NCBI RefSeq assembly: GCF_000735695.2 | Contig: NZ_JASZ02000011.1 | Span: 112,167 to 176,166 of the forward strand | DNA length: 64,000 bases | Origin: Kaistella haifensis DSM 19056 | GTDB lineage: Bacteria; Bacteroidota; Bacteroidia; Flavobacteriales; Weeksellaceae | Reading direction: 5' to 3' | Shown: in pieces, positions 54,302-63,166 of the stretch | Layout: every line of letters starts with the position of its first letter | How positions within the stretch are numbered: the first letter of the stretch is position 1 | Notes under the pieces: model-generated | The model's database searches: none | Told to the model about the DNA's origin: nothing | Seen by the model: only the letters and a program-made list of their open reading frames with translations | Translations under genes and position numbers: made by a program

Positions 54302-55474
54302 TTATTTTAAAGATTCTAAAAGTTGAGTTGCGAGTTTATCGTCTTTTCCTTGAGCTTTAGCGAGATTTTTAGAAATTTCAGCATACGTTTTTGCTTGATC
54401 TTTTTTACCTGTTTTCGAATAAATTTTTGCTAAAATAAAAGTGTTTTCAGCGGTTTCAGATTTCATAACCGATTTTTCAGCCCATTCTTCCGCTTTTTTC
54501 AAAGAAGAAGGCGTGGTGATGAACTCACTGAAAATCCAAGCAGCTTTTAGAAGTTCTTCACTGTCGAAATTTTCAGCATTTTGATAATAAGATAAAGCCG
54601 CTTTTTCATATTCCGCAAATTTTCCGGAATTAGGATAAATAATCACTTTCATACGGTTTAAAGCTATTTCAGCTTCGGTTTTTCCAACTAATGGAATTGC
54701 ATTTTTGAAAAATTCATCATCATTGATCGTACCAGTTTTTTGATCCAAAGCATTTTCAAGAATCTTGGTGATTTTGATGTTCGTATCAAATTGATTGTAA
54801 ATATCTTCCGACATCAATTTGGTGATTTCCGGCTTTTTCGCAACGAAAATTTGATAATTCGGATCGCTTGGAGATTTAATGAAATACAGCAACATTCCGA
54901 GTTCATCCTTCGTCAAAGGTTGATTGCTTTTCGCTTCGAAGTATCTTTCAGAGGCTTTTTTAGCCAATTCGTAATCGCTTTGCGCGTACAAACTCATCAT
55001 ATTGAGCAGAAATTCTGGATTGCTTTCGCCTTTTTCGAATAATTCTTTGTTGGAAGAGGTTCGGTATTTCGGTTGGTTGGCTTCTTGTGCGATGGTAAGA
55101 AAATCCTGTTCGCCCATGTACCCATAATTTTTCAGCACTACTTCGCCATCACCATTCAGGAAAAGAAAAGTAGGATAGGAGCGAACTCCATATTTCATGG
55201 CAATTTCCCGGCCTTCACCTTTCTCCATATCGAATCTTGCATTGATGAAATTGGCGTTATAATATTCTGAAACCGCAGGTAGCGGAAAAATATTTTTTTC
55301 CATCATTTTACAAGGTCCACACCAAGCGGCAAACGCGTCGAGGAAAACAAGTTTTTTTTCAGCTTTCGCTTTCGCTAAAATATCTTTCAAGCTTGTGTTC
55401 TGAAAATTAATGCCTTGTTGGGCTAAAACAGTGATGGAATAAGAAATAAGAATTAAAAGAAATAGTTTTTTCAT
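54302..55474 (-). CDS. secreted thioredoxin-domain protein
   Basis: A 390-residue exported protein: signal peptide (LFLLILISYSITVLAQQ), then a thioredoxin domain with the redox motif WCGPCK (near residue 51) and cis-Pro loop YPTFLFLNG. Residues from about 145 on form a helical repeat (TPR-like) region (AENTFILAKIYSKTGKKDQA). It would reduce or isomerise disulfides in the periplasm, with the repeat region binding a partner. Partner unknown. Confidence 0.87.
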   Translation of the reverse strand: MKKLFLLILISYSITVLAQQGINFQNTSLKDILAKAKAEKKLVFLDAFAAWCGPCKMMEKNIFPLPAVSEYYNANFINARFDMEKGEGREIAMKYGVRSYPTFLFLNGDGEVVLKNYGYMGEQDFLTIAQEANQPKYRTSSNKELFEKGESNPEFLLNMMSLYAQSDYELAKKASERYFEAKSNQPLTKDELGMLLYFIKSPSDPNYQIFVAKKPEITKLMSEDIYNQFDTNIKITKILENALDQKTGTINDDEFFKNAIPLVGKTEAEIALNRMKVIIYPNSGKFAEYEKAALSYYQNAENFDSEELLKAAWIFSEFITTPSSLKKAEEWAEKSVMKSETAENTFILAKIYSKTGKKDQAKTYAEISKNLAKAQGKDDKLATQLLESLK

Positions 55475-55616
55475 GGAAGCTGAGAAAATTTTGATGCGAA
55501 TATAATTATAAATAAACTACGGGTAAAAATTTTATTAAAAAACAATACAATATGATATTTAATAACTTAATTTTTGGCTTGAATATTGTAACGACCCGAA
55601 CAAAAATAAATGTAGC

Positions 55617-55706
55617 ATGAAAAAGAGTATGAAACAATTCAAGATCCGTTACCTGCGAATGATTGGTAAAATGAAGGATCAAGTTTTTGTAATTGGTGTC
55701 ATTTAA
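55617..55706 (+). CDS. possible small basic protein of 29 residues
   Basis: An ATG-initiated frame encoding MKKSMKQFKIRYLRMIGKM and ten more residues, with about one third of the residues Lys or Arg. It stands alone between divergent genes and is followed five bases later by a strong terminator hairpin that would end a + strand transcript. Upstream bases contain TTG and an AT-rich stretch but no clear -7 box. Its reality is uncertain. Confidence 0.4.
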   Translation: MKKSMKQFKIRYLRMIGKMKDQVFVIGVI

Positions 55707-55710
55707 ATTA

Positions 55711-55746
55711 AAAACCCTTTTGGTGGAGTTTCCGAAAGGGTTTTTT
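55711..55746. terminator. bidirectional terminator between the small frame and glnS
   Basis: AAAACCCTTT-TGG and CCG-AAAGGGTTTT form a long stem with a seven-base loop, flanked by T6 on the + side and A's on the other. Confidence 0.85.
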
Positions 55747-55750
55747 GGTT

Positions 55751-57424
55751 TTATTCTGGTTTGTAGCTGTCTTTCAAGGTTACTGTTCTGTTGAAAACCA
55801 GTTTTTCGTCCGTAGAATCGGGATCTTTGGTGAAGTAGCCAATTCTTTGGAACTGATAAGGTTTTCCTACTTCCGCGTTTTTCAAGCTTGGTTCAGCAAA
55901 TCCTTGCACTATTTTTAAGCTTTCAGGATTGATGAATTCCATGAAATCGGTTTCTTTTTCAGCATCCGGTTGCGGAGTGGTGAAAAGTCTGTCGTAAATT
56001 CTTACTTCTACCGGTAAAGCATGGTTAGCAGAAACCCAGTGAAGTGTTCCTTTTACCTTTCTTAAACTTTCTTCGGTTCCACTTCCGGATTTGCTTTTCG
56101 GATCATAAGTTGCATAAATGGTCGTGATTTCGCCATTTTCATCTTTTTCAATACGTTCTGCTTTGATGATGTACGCTGATTTCAAACGGACTTCGCCACC
56201 CAGTTTCAAACGGAAAAATTTGTTTCCGGCTTCTTCCTTGAAATCTTCTCTTTCAATGTATAATTCTCTCGAGAAAGGGATTTCGCGAGTTCCTGAGTTT
56301 TCATCTTCAGGGTTGTTTTCGGTTTCCAACCATTCTTCAGCGTTTTCAGGATAATTTTCTATCACCAGTTTCACAGGATCAACCACCGCCATCACTCGTG
56401 TTGAAACTTTATTTAAATCTTCTCTGACGAAGAATTCAAGTAATTGAATATCAATAAGGTTTTCTCTTTTTGCAACGCCAACTCTATCAATGAAATTACG
56501 AATGGATTTTGGGGTAAATCCTAATCTTCTCATCCCTGAAATTGTAGGCATTCGCGGATCATCCCATCCTGTCACGGCTTTTTCAGCTACCAGACGTTGT
56601 AATTTTCTTTTAGAAGTAATCATGTAAGAAACATTCATTCGGGCAAATTCTCTTTGCTTGTTTCTCACTTTAGGTTCTTGGTAAACCTGATCCAAATACC
56701 AATCGTAAAGCGGACGGTGGTTTTCGAATTCCAAGGAACAAAGCGAGTGCGAAATTTGTTCGATATAATCGGATTCTCCATGTGCCCAATCGTACATCGG
56801 GTAGATTTTCCATTTATCGCCTGTTCTGTGGTGAGGTCTTTTCAGAATTCGGTACATCACAGGATCGCGCATGTTCATATTGGGAGAAGTCATATCGATT
56901 TTTGCTCTTAAAGACATGCTTCCTTCTTCGAATTCGCCGTTTTTCATTCTTTCAAAAAGATCCAAAGATTCTTCCATCGGACGGTTTCTGTAAGGAGATT
57001 CGATGCCATCTTCGAAAGGGTTTTTTCTTTGCGCGGTGATTTCCTCTGAAGATTGTTCATCTACGTAAGCTTTCCCGTTTTTGATCATCTGGACTGCCCA
57101 AATATAAAGTTGCTCAAAATAATCCGATGCATAAAGCTCTTTATCATACTTGAAACCGAGCCATTCCACATCTTTTTTTATGGAATCTACGAATTCTTGC
57201 TCTTCTTTTTCAGGGTTGGTATCATCAAAACGCAAATTAACCGGAGCACCGTATTTTTCGCCCAAACCAAAATTAATGCAGATCGCTTTGGTATGACCTA
57301 CATGTAGATAACCGTTCGGTTCCGGCGGAAAACGAAAACGCAATTGGTCTTTCGGAAAACCATTAGCTAAATCGTCTTCTATAATTTGCTCAATAAAATT
57401 GAGGGATTTTTTTTCTTCTTCCAT
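55751..57424 (-). CDS. glnS: glutaminyl-tRNA synthetase
   Basis: A 557-residue class I synthetase. The HIGH motif appears as PNGYLHVGHTKAICINFGL, the MSK-like loop as ITSKRKLQRLV, and RFDDTNPEKEEQEFVDSI and the anticodon-binding barrels follow. The start MEEEKKSLNFIEQII matches the family; the open frame 14 codons upstream reads a promoter-like region. Single gene. Confidence 0.96.
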   Translation of the reverse strand: MEEEKKSLNFIEQIIEDDLANGFPKDQLRFRFPPEPNGYLHVGHTKAICINFGLGEKYGAPVNLRFDDTNPEKEEQEFVDSIKKDVEWLGFKYDKELYASDYFEQLYIWAVQMIKNGKAYVDEQSSEEITAQRKNPFEDGIESPYRNRPMEESLDLFERMKNGEFEEGSMSLRAKIDMTSPNMNMRDPVMYRILKRPHHRTGDKWKIYPMYDWAHGESDYIEQISHSLCSLEFENHRPLYDWYLDQVYQEPKVRNKQREFARMNVSYMITSKRKLQRLVAEKAVTGWDDPRMPTISGMRRLGFTPKSIRNFIDRVGVAKRENLIDIQLLEFFVREDLNKVSTRVMAVVDPVKLVIENYPENAEEWLETENNPEDENSGTREIPFSRELYIEREDFKEEAGNKFFRLKLGGEVRLKSAYIIKAERIEKDENGEITTIYATYDPKSKSGSGTEESLRKVKGTLHWVSANHALPVEVRIYDRLFTTPQPDAEKETDFMEFINPESLKIVQGFAEPSLKNAEVGKPYQFQRIGYFTKDPDSTDEKLVFNRTVTLKDSYKPE

Positions 57425-57531
57425 TGTCGATTCTTTGTAAGAGGCAAATTTACGGATTCTTCGCAAAAGATAAATACTAATTGAGTTCCTGATTTCTGAA
57501 CTTTAAAATAAATCTAAAAAATGATCCCTTT

Positions 57532-58539
57532 TTAGGCTTTTTTCATAGAAAGTTGATCCCCATTTAATAAAAGTGGAGCGGGAATATTGTTGGTGAATAA
57601 TCCGCCGGTTCCTAATCCTTGTGGGATTTTTGGGTTTTTACTGAAAGTATATTGTGCGATGGCGTTCAAACCGATATTGCTTTCCAATGCGGAAGTGATC
57701 CACCAACCGATTTGTTTACTTTCTGCTAAAGAAATCCATTCGTCTGAACCTGAAAACCCTCCTATTAATGAAGGTTTCAGGATGATGTATTGTGGTTTTA
57801 TTTTTTCTAAAAGTTCTTTTTTAGCATCAAAATCAAGAATTCCGATTAATTCTTCGTCCAAAGCAATCGGCGTTGGAGTGGTTTTGCAAAGCATTTCCAT
57901 TTGATCTAAATTTCCTGCTTTAATCGGTTGTTCGATGGAATGAATTTCTAAATCGGCTAATTCTTGTAAAATGATTTTTGCTTCCTCAAAGCCAAAACCT
58001 CCATTAGCATCAACACGTAATTCCAACGTCTTTTTCGGGAATTTTTTGCGAAGTTGTGCGAGAATCTTCTTCTCAGAATTCCAGTTGATGCCTATTTTTA
58101 ATTTAATGCAGTTGAAACCATTTTTTAGTTTCTCTTCAATTTGCTCCTGCATGAAATCTGCATCGCCCATCCAAATTAATCCGTTGATTTTGATGGATGA
58201 TTTTCCAGCGGAAAAATCGCTTGGGAAATAAATTTCTTCTCCGTTTTTAAGGTTGAGAATTGCTTGCTCATAACCGAACCAAATCGATGGAAAATGGAGC
58301 ATTTCTTTTTTTATAAAATCGGCATTTTCATTGATGTTTTCACAAAGCCAGCGGAGTTTTTCTTCATATTCCGGAACATCATCATAGCTTAATCCTCTGA
58401 AAATCGCGCATTCCCCGATTCCAGTACGATTATTTTCTGAGATTTTCAAAAAATATGTTTCTTTGGTATGCAAAACGCCGCGGGAAGTTCCTCCCGGGCG
58501 CTTGAAATGGAGGATATATTGATGATATTCTGCGGTCAT
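57532..58539 (-). CDS. menC: o-succinylbenzoate synthase
   Basis: A 335-residue enolase-superfamily enzyme of menaquinone synthesis. The catalytic Lys is in CIKLKIGINW and metal ligands in LRVDANGGF, SIEQPIK and ALDEELIG; the second Lys is in YIILKPSLIGG. The N-terminal capping domain (RPGGTSRGVLHTKETYFL) is typical of Bacteroidota MenC. It lies nine bases after fbp and probably shares its transcript. Confidence 0.9.
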   Translation of the reverse strand: MTAEYHQYILHFKRPGGTSRGVLHTKETYFLKISENNRTGIGECAIFRGLSYDDVPEYEEKLRWLCENINENADFIKKEMLHFPSIWFGYEQAILNLKNGEEIYFPSDFSAGKSSIKINGLIWMGDADFMQEQIEEKLKNGFNCIKLKIGINWNSEKKILAQLRKKFPKKTLELRVDANGGFGFEEAKIILQELADLEIHSIEQPIKAGNLDQMEMLCKTTPTPIALDEELIGILDFDAKKELLEKIKPQYIILKPSLIGGFSGSDEWISLAESKQIGWWITSALESNIGLNAIAQYTFSKNPKIPQGLGTGGLFTNNIPAPLLLNGDQLSMKKA

Positions 58540-58548
58540 TTATTGTGC

Positions 58549-59550
58549 TTATTTCATGAATTCTTCTGCTTTTTCTACCATTTTAATGCTTCCGCAGAAA
58601 AACGGAACTCTTTGGTGCAATTCGGTCGGCTGAATTTCCAAGATTCTTCTGAAACCATCGCTGCATTTTCCACCCGCTTGTTCTGCCAAAAACGCCATTG
58701 GATTGCATTCGTATAACAACCGAAGTTTTCCGTTCGGCGATTGAGAAGTGGATGGATAAATATAAATTCCGCCTTTAATCATATTTCGGTGAAAATCGGA
58801 AACCAAACTTCCGATGTAGCGCGAAGTGTAGGGACGATCGCCTTCTTCAAGTTGGCAATATTTAATATAATTTTTCACCCCTTGCGGAAATTTTATGTAG
58901 TTTCCTTCGTTGATAGAATAGATTTTTCCGGTTTCTGAAAATTTCATATTCGGATGCGAAAGGTAATACGTTCCCAAACTTGGATCCAAAGTGAAGCCGT
59001 TCACGCCATTTCCGGTGGTGTAAACAATCATGGTTGACGAGCCATAAACAACATATCCGGCAGCGATTTGGTTGACGCCTTTTTGTAAAAAATCTTCCAA
59101 TGTAACCGGTGTTCCAGGTTCTGTAACCCTTCTGTAAATTGAAAAAATAGTTCCAACGGATACATTCACATCAATGTTTGAAGATCCGTCGAGTGGATCA
59201 ATCAATACCACATATTTGCTTAAATGAGCATTTGAACTGGCGCGAATTTCAATAAAATCATCACTTTCTTCGGAGGCAATTCCGCAGACTACTTCCCGCT
59301 GAGAAAGCGCTTCGATAAAGATATCGTTGGCCAAAACGTCTAATTTTTGTTGCTCTTCTCCCTGGATGTTTTCGTTCCCTGCTTTGCCGATAATATTGGC
59401 AATTCCGGCTTTATTTACTTCGCGGTTTACTACTTTCGAGGCGAGTCGAATCGCGCTCAAAAGTCGTGAAAGTTCACCAGTTGAATACTGAAAATCTTCC
59501 TGTTTATCGATTATAAATTCACCAAGGGTTTGAAAATTTTGTTCTGACAT
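58549..59550 (-). CDS. fbp: fructose-1,6-bisphosphatase class I
   Basis: A 334-residue gluconeogenic phosphatase, close to the usual 332. Metal and substrate sites are visible in [46 protein letters not shown] and [22 protein letters not shown] start at [13 protein letters not shown]; 15 further upstream codons are open but unlike the family. Confidence 0.96.
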   Translation of the reverse strand: MSEQNFQTLGEFIIDKQEDFQYSTGELSRLLSAIRLASKVVNREVNKAGIANIIGKAGNENIQGEEQQKLDVLANDIFIEALSQREVVCGIASEESDDFIEIRASSNAHLSKYVVLIDPLDGSSNIDVNVSVGTIFSIYRRVTEPGTPVTLEDFLQKGVNQIAAGYVVYGSSTMIVYTTGNGVNGFTLDPSLGTYYLSHPNMKFSETGKIYSINEGNYIKFPQGVKNYIKYCQLEEGDRPYTSRYIGSLVSDFHRNMIKGGIYIYPSTSQSPNGKLRLLYECNPMAFLAEQAGGKCSDGFRRILEIQPTELHQRVPFFCGSIKMVEKAEEFMK

Positions 59551-59803
59551 GATTTGGTTTTTTGCATTTTTACAAATTTCGGAATTTTCTTTCAATTAAA
59601 TCTCTTTTATTTGTTTTAAAAAAGTTGATTTTTGCTTTCTTTTCTATTTTTTTAATGCCAAACAAGGCTGTTTTCGGGAAAAGTGAATCTTATTAATAGA
59701 TGCGAGTTTTTTTATCTCGCGTTAAATTAATATTTTTGATGAATATTAATTTTAGGTTAATATGATTTATTGAAGTGTAATTTATTGATTATTAAATATT
59801 TAA
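59551..59803. other. intergenic region between fbp and the aspartate kinase gene
   Basis: AT-rich, no gene. GCGAG (59702-59706) and CTCGC (59716-59720) can form a small hairpin around a T-rich loop, and TATTTTTG at 59731-59738 could be a -7 box for the kinase gene, though no TTG lies at the right distance. Confidence 0.45.
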
Positions 59804-61042
59804 ATGAAAATTTTTAAGTTTGGTGGAGCATCTGTGAAAGATGCTGAAGGAGTGCAAAATGTTGCATTGGTTCTAGAATCTCAGGGTTTCGAGAATTGTT
59901 TGCTTGTTGTTTCGGCAATGGGAAAAACAACCAACGCTTTGGAAAAAGTGGTGGAAAATTATTTTGCCAAACAGGATTACCAAACAGAAATTGAAAAAGT
60001 AAAACAATCGCATTTGGAAATTTCCAACGGACTTTTTAAGGAAAATCATCCCGTTTTTGCTGAAATTTCTTTGTTTTTTGATGATATAGAATCTTTTTTA
60101 AGAAGAAATAAATCGCCGAATTACAATTTTGTATACGATCAAGTAGTAAGTTGTGGCGAAATGATTTCGTCGAAAATTTTAAGCGAATATTTAAATGATA
60201 TTCAGTTTAAAAATACTTGGCTCGATGCCCGCGATTACTTAAAAACCGATAGCAACTACCGCGAAGGAAATATCAATTGGGAAGAAACTCAGAAAAATAT
60301 TTCAACCTTGAATGGCAATCAATCCTATGTAACTCAGGGGTTTATAGGTTCGGAATCTAATAATTTCACAGTAACATTGGGAAGAGAAGGCTCCGATTAT
60401 TCTGCTGCGATTTTTGCATATTGCCTAAACGCAGAAGCGATGACGATCTGGAAAGACGTTCCCGGTGTGATGACCGGCGACCCACGAAAGTTTGAGAACG
60501 TCAACCTTTTATCGAATATCTCTTACGAAGAAGCGATAGAAATGGCTTACTACGGAGCATCGGTCATTCACCCGAAAACCCTTCAACCACTGAAACAAAA
60601 GCATATTCCATTTTATGTGAAATCATTTTTGGAGCCCCAAAGACCGGGGACCAAAGTGGGAAATGCTTCCGAGAATCAGAAAGAAGAATCTTATATTTTA
60701 AAGGAAAATCAGCATTTAATGCGGATTGCAACGCGTGATTTTTCGTTTATTGCAGAAGAACATTTAAGCCAGATTTTTGCACAATTGGCAAAATATAAAA
60801 TCAAGATTTCTTTGATGCAGAATTCTGCGATTTCTCTTGCACTTTGTCTCGAAGACAAATATGGGCATATTGATGAACTGAATCAGGAATTGCAAACCAT
60901 TTTCAGTACCGAACTCACTAAAAATGTGTCACTTTTTACGGTTCGAAATGCTAAATTAGAAGATTTAAATAAATTTTACGAGCATAAGAATATTTTGCTG
61001 GAGCAGATTTCCCAAAAAACAATACAAGTTGTAATAAACTGA
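59804..61042 (+). CDS. lysC: aspartate kinase
   Basis: A 412-residue monofunctional aspartokinase, first step of the lysine/threonine/methionine branch. It begins MKIFKFGGASVKDAEG (KFGGxS motif with Ala in place of Thr), and has VSAMGKTTNALE, VTLGREGSDYSAAI, TIWKDVPGVMTGDPRK and SYEEAIEMAYYGASVIHPKT. A C-terminal ACT-like regulatory part of about 120 residues is present. It is followed after six bases by the olsF gene. Confidence 0.93.
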   Translation: MKIFKFGGASVKDAEGVQNVALVLESQGFENCLLVVSAMGKTTNALEKVVENYFAKQDYQTEIEKVKQSHLEISNGLFKENHPVFAEISLFFDDIESFLRRNKSPNYNFVYDQVVSCGEMISSKILSEYLNDIQFKNTWLDARDYLKTDSNYREGNINWEETQKNISTLNGNQSYVTQGFIGSESNNFTVTLGREGSDYSAAIFAYCLNAEAMTIWKDVPGVMTGDPRKFENVNLLSNISYEEAIEMAYYGASVIHPKTLQPLKQKHIPFYVKSFLEPQRPGTKVGNASENQKEESYILKENQHLMRIATRDFSFIAEEHLSQIFAQLAKYKIKISLMQNSAISLALCLEDKYGHIDELNQELQTIFSTELTKNVSLFTVRNAKLEDLNKFYEHKNILLEQISQKTIQVVIN

Positions 61043-61048
61043 TAACCA

Positions 61049-62887
61049 ATGAGTCTTATTTCACGAGATGAGTTAATAAAAGTGTCGGGCCTTAGTCGAT
61101 TAGGATTTCTAAAAAATCCCGTTGCATCGGCATTGATGTCCATCACAAAGATTAATGAAGTCAACAAATTATACGATATTCTGAAAGACAAAACCGGAAA
61201 AGATTTTTTCGATTCGTTTGTTCGGGAAAGAGATTTAAAATACATCGTTTTCGAAGAAGATCTTGCCAAAATTCCTAAAACAGGACCTTTTATTTTAGTA
61301 TCGAATCATCCGCTGGGAGCCATTGACGGGATTTTGATGACGAAAATTCTCAGTGAAATTCGTCCGGATTTCAAAGTGATGGGGAATTTTCTTTTAGAAA
61401 AAATAAAACCGATGGAACCTTACGTAATTCCCGTAAATCCTTTTGAAAACAGAAAAGAAGTTCGAAACAGCGCTTCCGGAATGCGAGAAACATTGAAACA
61501 TCTGGAAAACGGAGGTTGCGTAGGAATTTTTCCAGCCGGTGAAGTTTCGAATAAAAATAATGAATTCGGAGAAATTAATGATAAGCAATGGGAAAAACCA
61601 GCATTAAAGTTGATAAAAATGGCGAAAGTTCCGGTGGTACCGATGTATTTTCATGCGAAAAACAGCCGCTTGTTTTATCAGGTTTCTAAAATTCACCCAG
61701 AATTGCAAACACTGATGCTTCCTTCGGAAATGATGAATAAAAGGGAAAAACCAATCCGAATAAGAATCGGGAAACCAATCTCGGTAAAAGTGCTTGAAGA
61801 TCACGATACTGTGGAAGAAATGGGAGAGTTTTTGCGGAACAAAATTTACATGCTGAAATCCTATTATGAAAAAAGAAAATCGATCGCAGAGCAGCTGAAA
61901 TTACCCAATCTGAAGCTCAATTTTCCTTTATTAAAAGAAGAAAACGTAGTTCAGAATATCATCGATGAAACTCCACAAGAAGATTTGATAAAAGATATAA
62001 ATTCCCTTTACAAGAAGGATAAAATGCTGTTCCGAAATGGGAATTATGAAGTGTTTTTTGCATGTTATTCGGAGATTCCTTTCATCATGCGCGAAATTGG
62101 TAGACAGCGCGAGCTTACTTTCCGGAAAATAGGCGAAGGTAGTAATTTGCCTTTCGATTTGGATCATTATGATGAGCATTACCATCACCTTTTTCTTTGG
62201 GACAATGCAGCACAGCGATTGGCCGGAGCTTACAGAATGGCATTGGGAAGCGAAGTAATGAAAAAATATGGTATTGATGGGTTTTACACCAGTTCTTTAT
62301 TTGAATTTGATCCGGAATTACGGCCATTTTTCCGAAAAGTAATTGAAATGGGAAGAGCGTATATTTCTTCGGAATACCAACAGAAGCCTTTGCCACTTTT
62401 CCTTTTATGGAGAGGAATTGTACATGTTTGTTTAAGAAATCCTGAACATAAGTTTTTAATGGGCGGAGTGAGTATTTCCGATAAATTTTCAGATTTTTCC
62501 AAATCGCTCATGATCGAATTCATGAGGTCGCATTATTATGATTCTGCAGTTGCGCAATACATTCATCCAAAAAAAGAATTTAAAGTAAAACTTAAAGATC
62601 GCGATAAACATTTATTTTTTGATGAAGTAGAATCGGATTTGAACAAACTCGATAAGATCATCGATGATTTGGAGCCGGAGATGCGTTTGCCTGTTTTAAT
62701 TAAAAAATACATCAAACAAAACGCAAAAGTAATCTCTTTCAATGTGGATCCTAGTTTTAATGATGCCATTGATGGGTTGATGTACATCCGAATTAGCGAA
62801 CTTCCGGAGAGTACAATTAAGCCAGTTCTGGATGAAATGAGTGAGCAAATACAAAAAGAAGAAAATAATTCTACTGAAAATCAGTAA
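61049..62887 (+). CDS. bifunctional aminolipid acyltransferase (OlsF/GlsF-like)
   Basis: A 612-residue fusion. Residues about 20-290 are a PlsC-type O-acyltransferase with the NHPLGAIDG (HxxxxD-like) motif, FPAGEVS and VPMYFHAKNSR. Residues about 320-600 are an OlsB/hemolysin-type GNAT N-acyltransferase (AAQRLAGAYRMALGSEV, FYTSSLFEFDPELRPF, LGxRSYI-like EMGRAYISSEYQQKPL). The same fusion in Flavobacterium johnsoniae and Serratia makes ornithine or glycine lipids, phosphate-free membrane lipids. The amino acid used here is not shown by the sequence. Confidence 0.88.
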   Translation: MSLISRDELIKVSGLSRLGFLKNPVASALMSITKINEVNKLYDILKDKTGKDFFDSFVRERDLKYIVFEEDLAKIPKTGPFILVSNHPLGAIDGILMTKILSEIRPDFKVMGNFLLEKIKPMEPYVIPVNPFENRKEVRNSASGMRETLKHLENGGCVGIFPAGEVSNKNNEFGEINDKQWEKPALKLIKMAKVPVVPMYFHAKNSRLFYQVSKIHPELQTLMLPSEMMNKREKPIRIRIGKPISVKVLEDHDTVEEMGEFLRNKIYMLKSYYEKRKSIAEQLKLPNLKLNFPLLKEENVVQNIIDETPQEDLIKDINSLYKKDKMLFRNGNYEVFFACYSEIPFIMREIGRQRELTFRKIGEGSNLPFDLDHYDEHYHHLFLWDNAAQRLAGAYRMALGSEVMKKYGIDGFYTSSLFEFDPELRPFFRKVIEMGRAYISSEYQQKPLPLFLLWRGIVHVCLRNPEHKFLMGGVSISDKFSDFSKSLMIEFMRSHYYDSAVAQYIHPKKEFKVKLKDRDKHLFFDEVESDLNKLDKIIDDLEPEMRLPVLIKKYIKQNAKVISFNVDPSFNDAIDGLMYIRISELPESTIKPVLDEMSEQIQKEENNSTENQ

Positions 62888-62922
62888 ATTTCGTTTTTCT
62901 TGAAAAAATTTTCACAAAATCA

Positions 62923-62954
62923 TTTGCATCGTAAGGGAAAAGGTTATACTTTTG
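62923..62954 (+). promoter_or_regulatory. promoter of tRNA-Phe
   Basis: TTG at 62923-62925 and TACTTTTG at 62947-62954 are separated by 21 bases, an excellent flavobacterial promoter about 20 bases before the mature tRNA. Confidence 0.82.
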
Positions 62955-62973
62955 CACCACTCAATAACAGAAC

Positions 62974-63046
62974 GGTTTCTTAGCTCAGTTGGTAGAGCAA
63001 TGGATTGAAAATCCATGTGTCCCTGGTTCGATTCCTGGAGAAACCA
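62974..63046 (+). tRNA. tRNA-Phe (GAA)
   Basis: A 73-base cloverleaf. GGTTTCT and AGAAACC form the acceptor stem with A as discriminator; ATGGA/TCCAT form the anticodon stem with loop TTGAAAA, so the anticodon is GAA (63007-63009). The D-loop (AGCTCAGTTGGTAGAGC) and T-arm (CTGGTTCGATTCCTGG) are normal. The CCA end is not encoded. Confidence 0.97.
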
Positions 63047-63062
63047 CAGAAAATTGACTTTC

Positions 63063-63093
63063 AACCACTTACAGTAATGTAGGTGGTTTTTTA
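63063..63093 (+). terminator. intrinsic terminator after tRNA-Phe
   Basis: CCACTTAC and GTAGGTGG pair (one G-T) around a short loop, followed by a T run. Confidence 0.82.
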
Positions 63094-63166
63094 TTTCTAA
63101 ATCTTTCGTATTAAGGATAGATTAATCATTTTAAATAATAAAACGGATCAGTACCAAAACTTGTGT

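Noticed and set aside
59702..59720. Lysine riboswitch before aspartate kinase
   Set aside because: Only one small hairpin is present; the long multi-helix lysine aptamer is absent.
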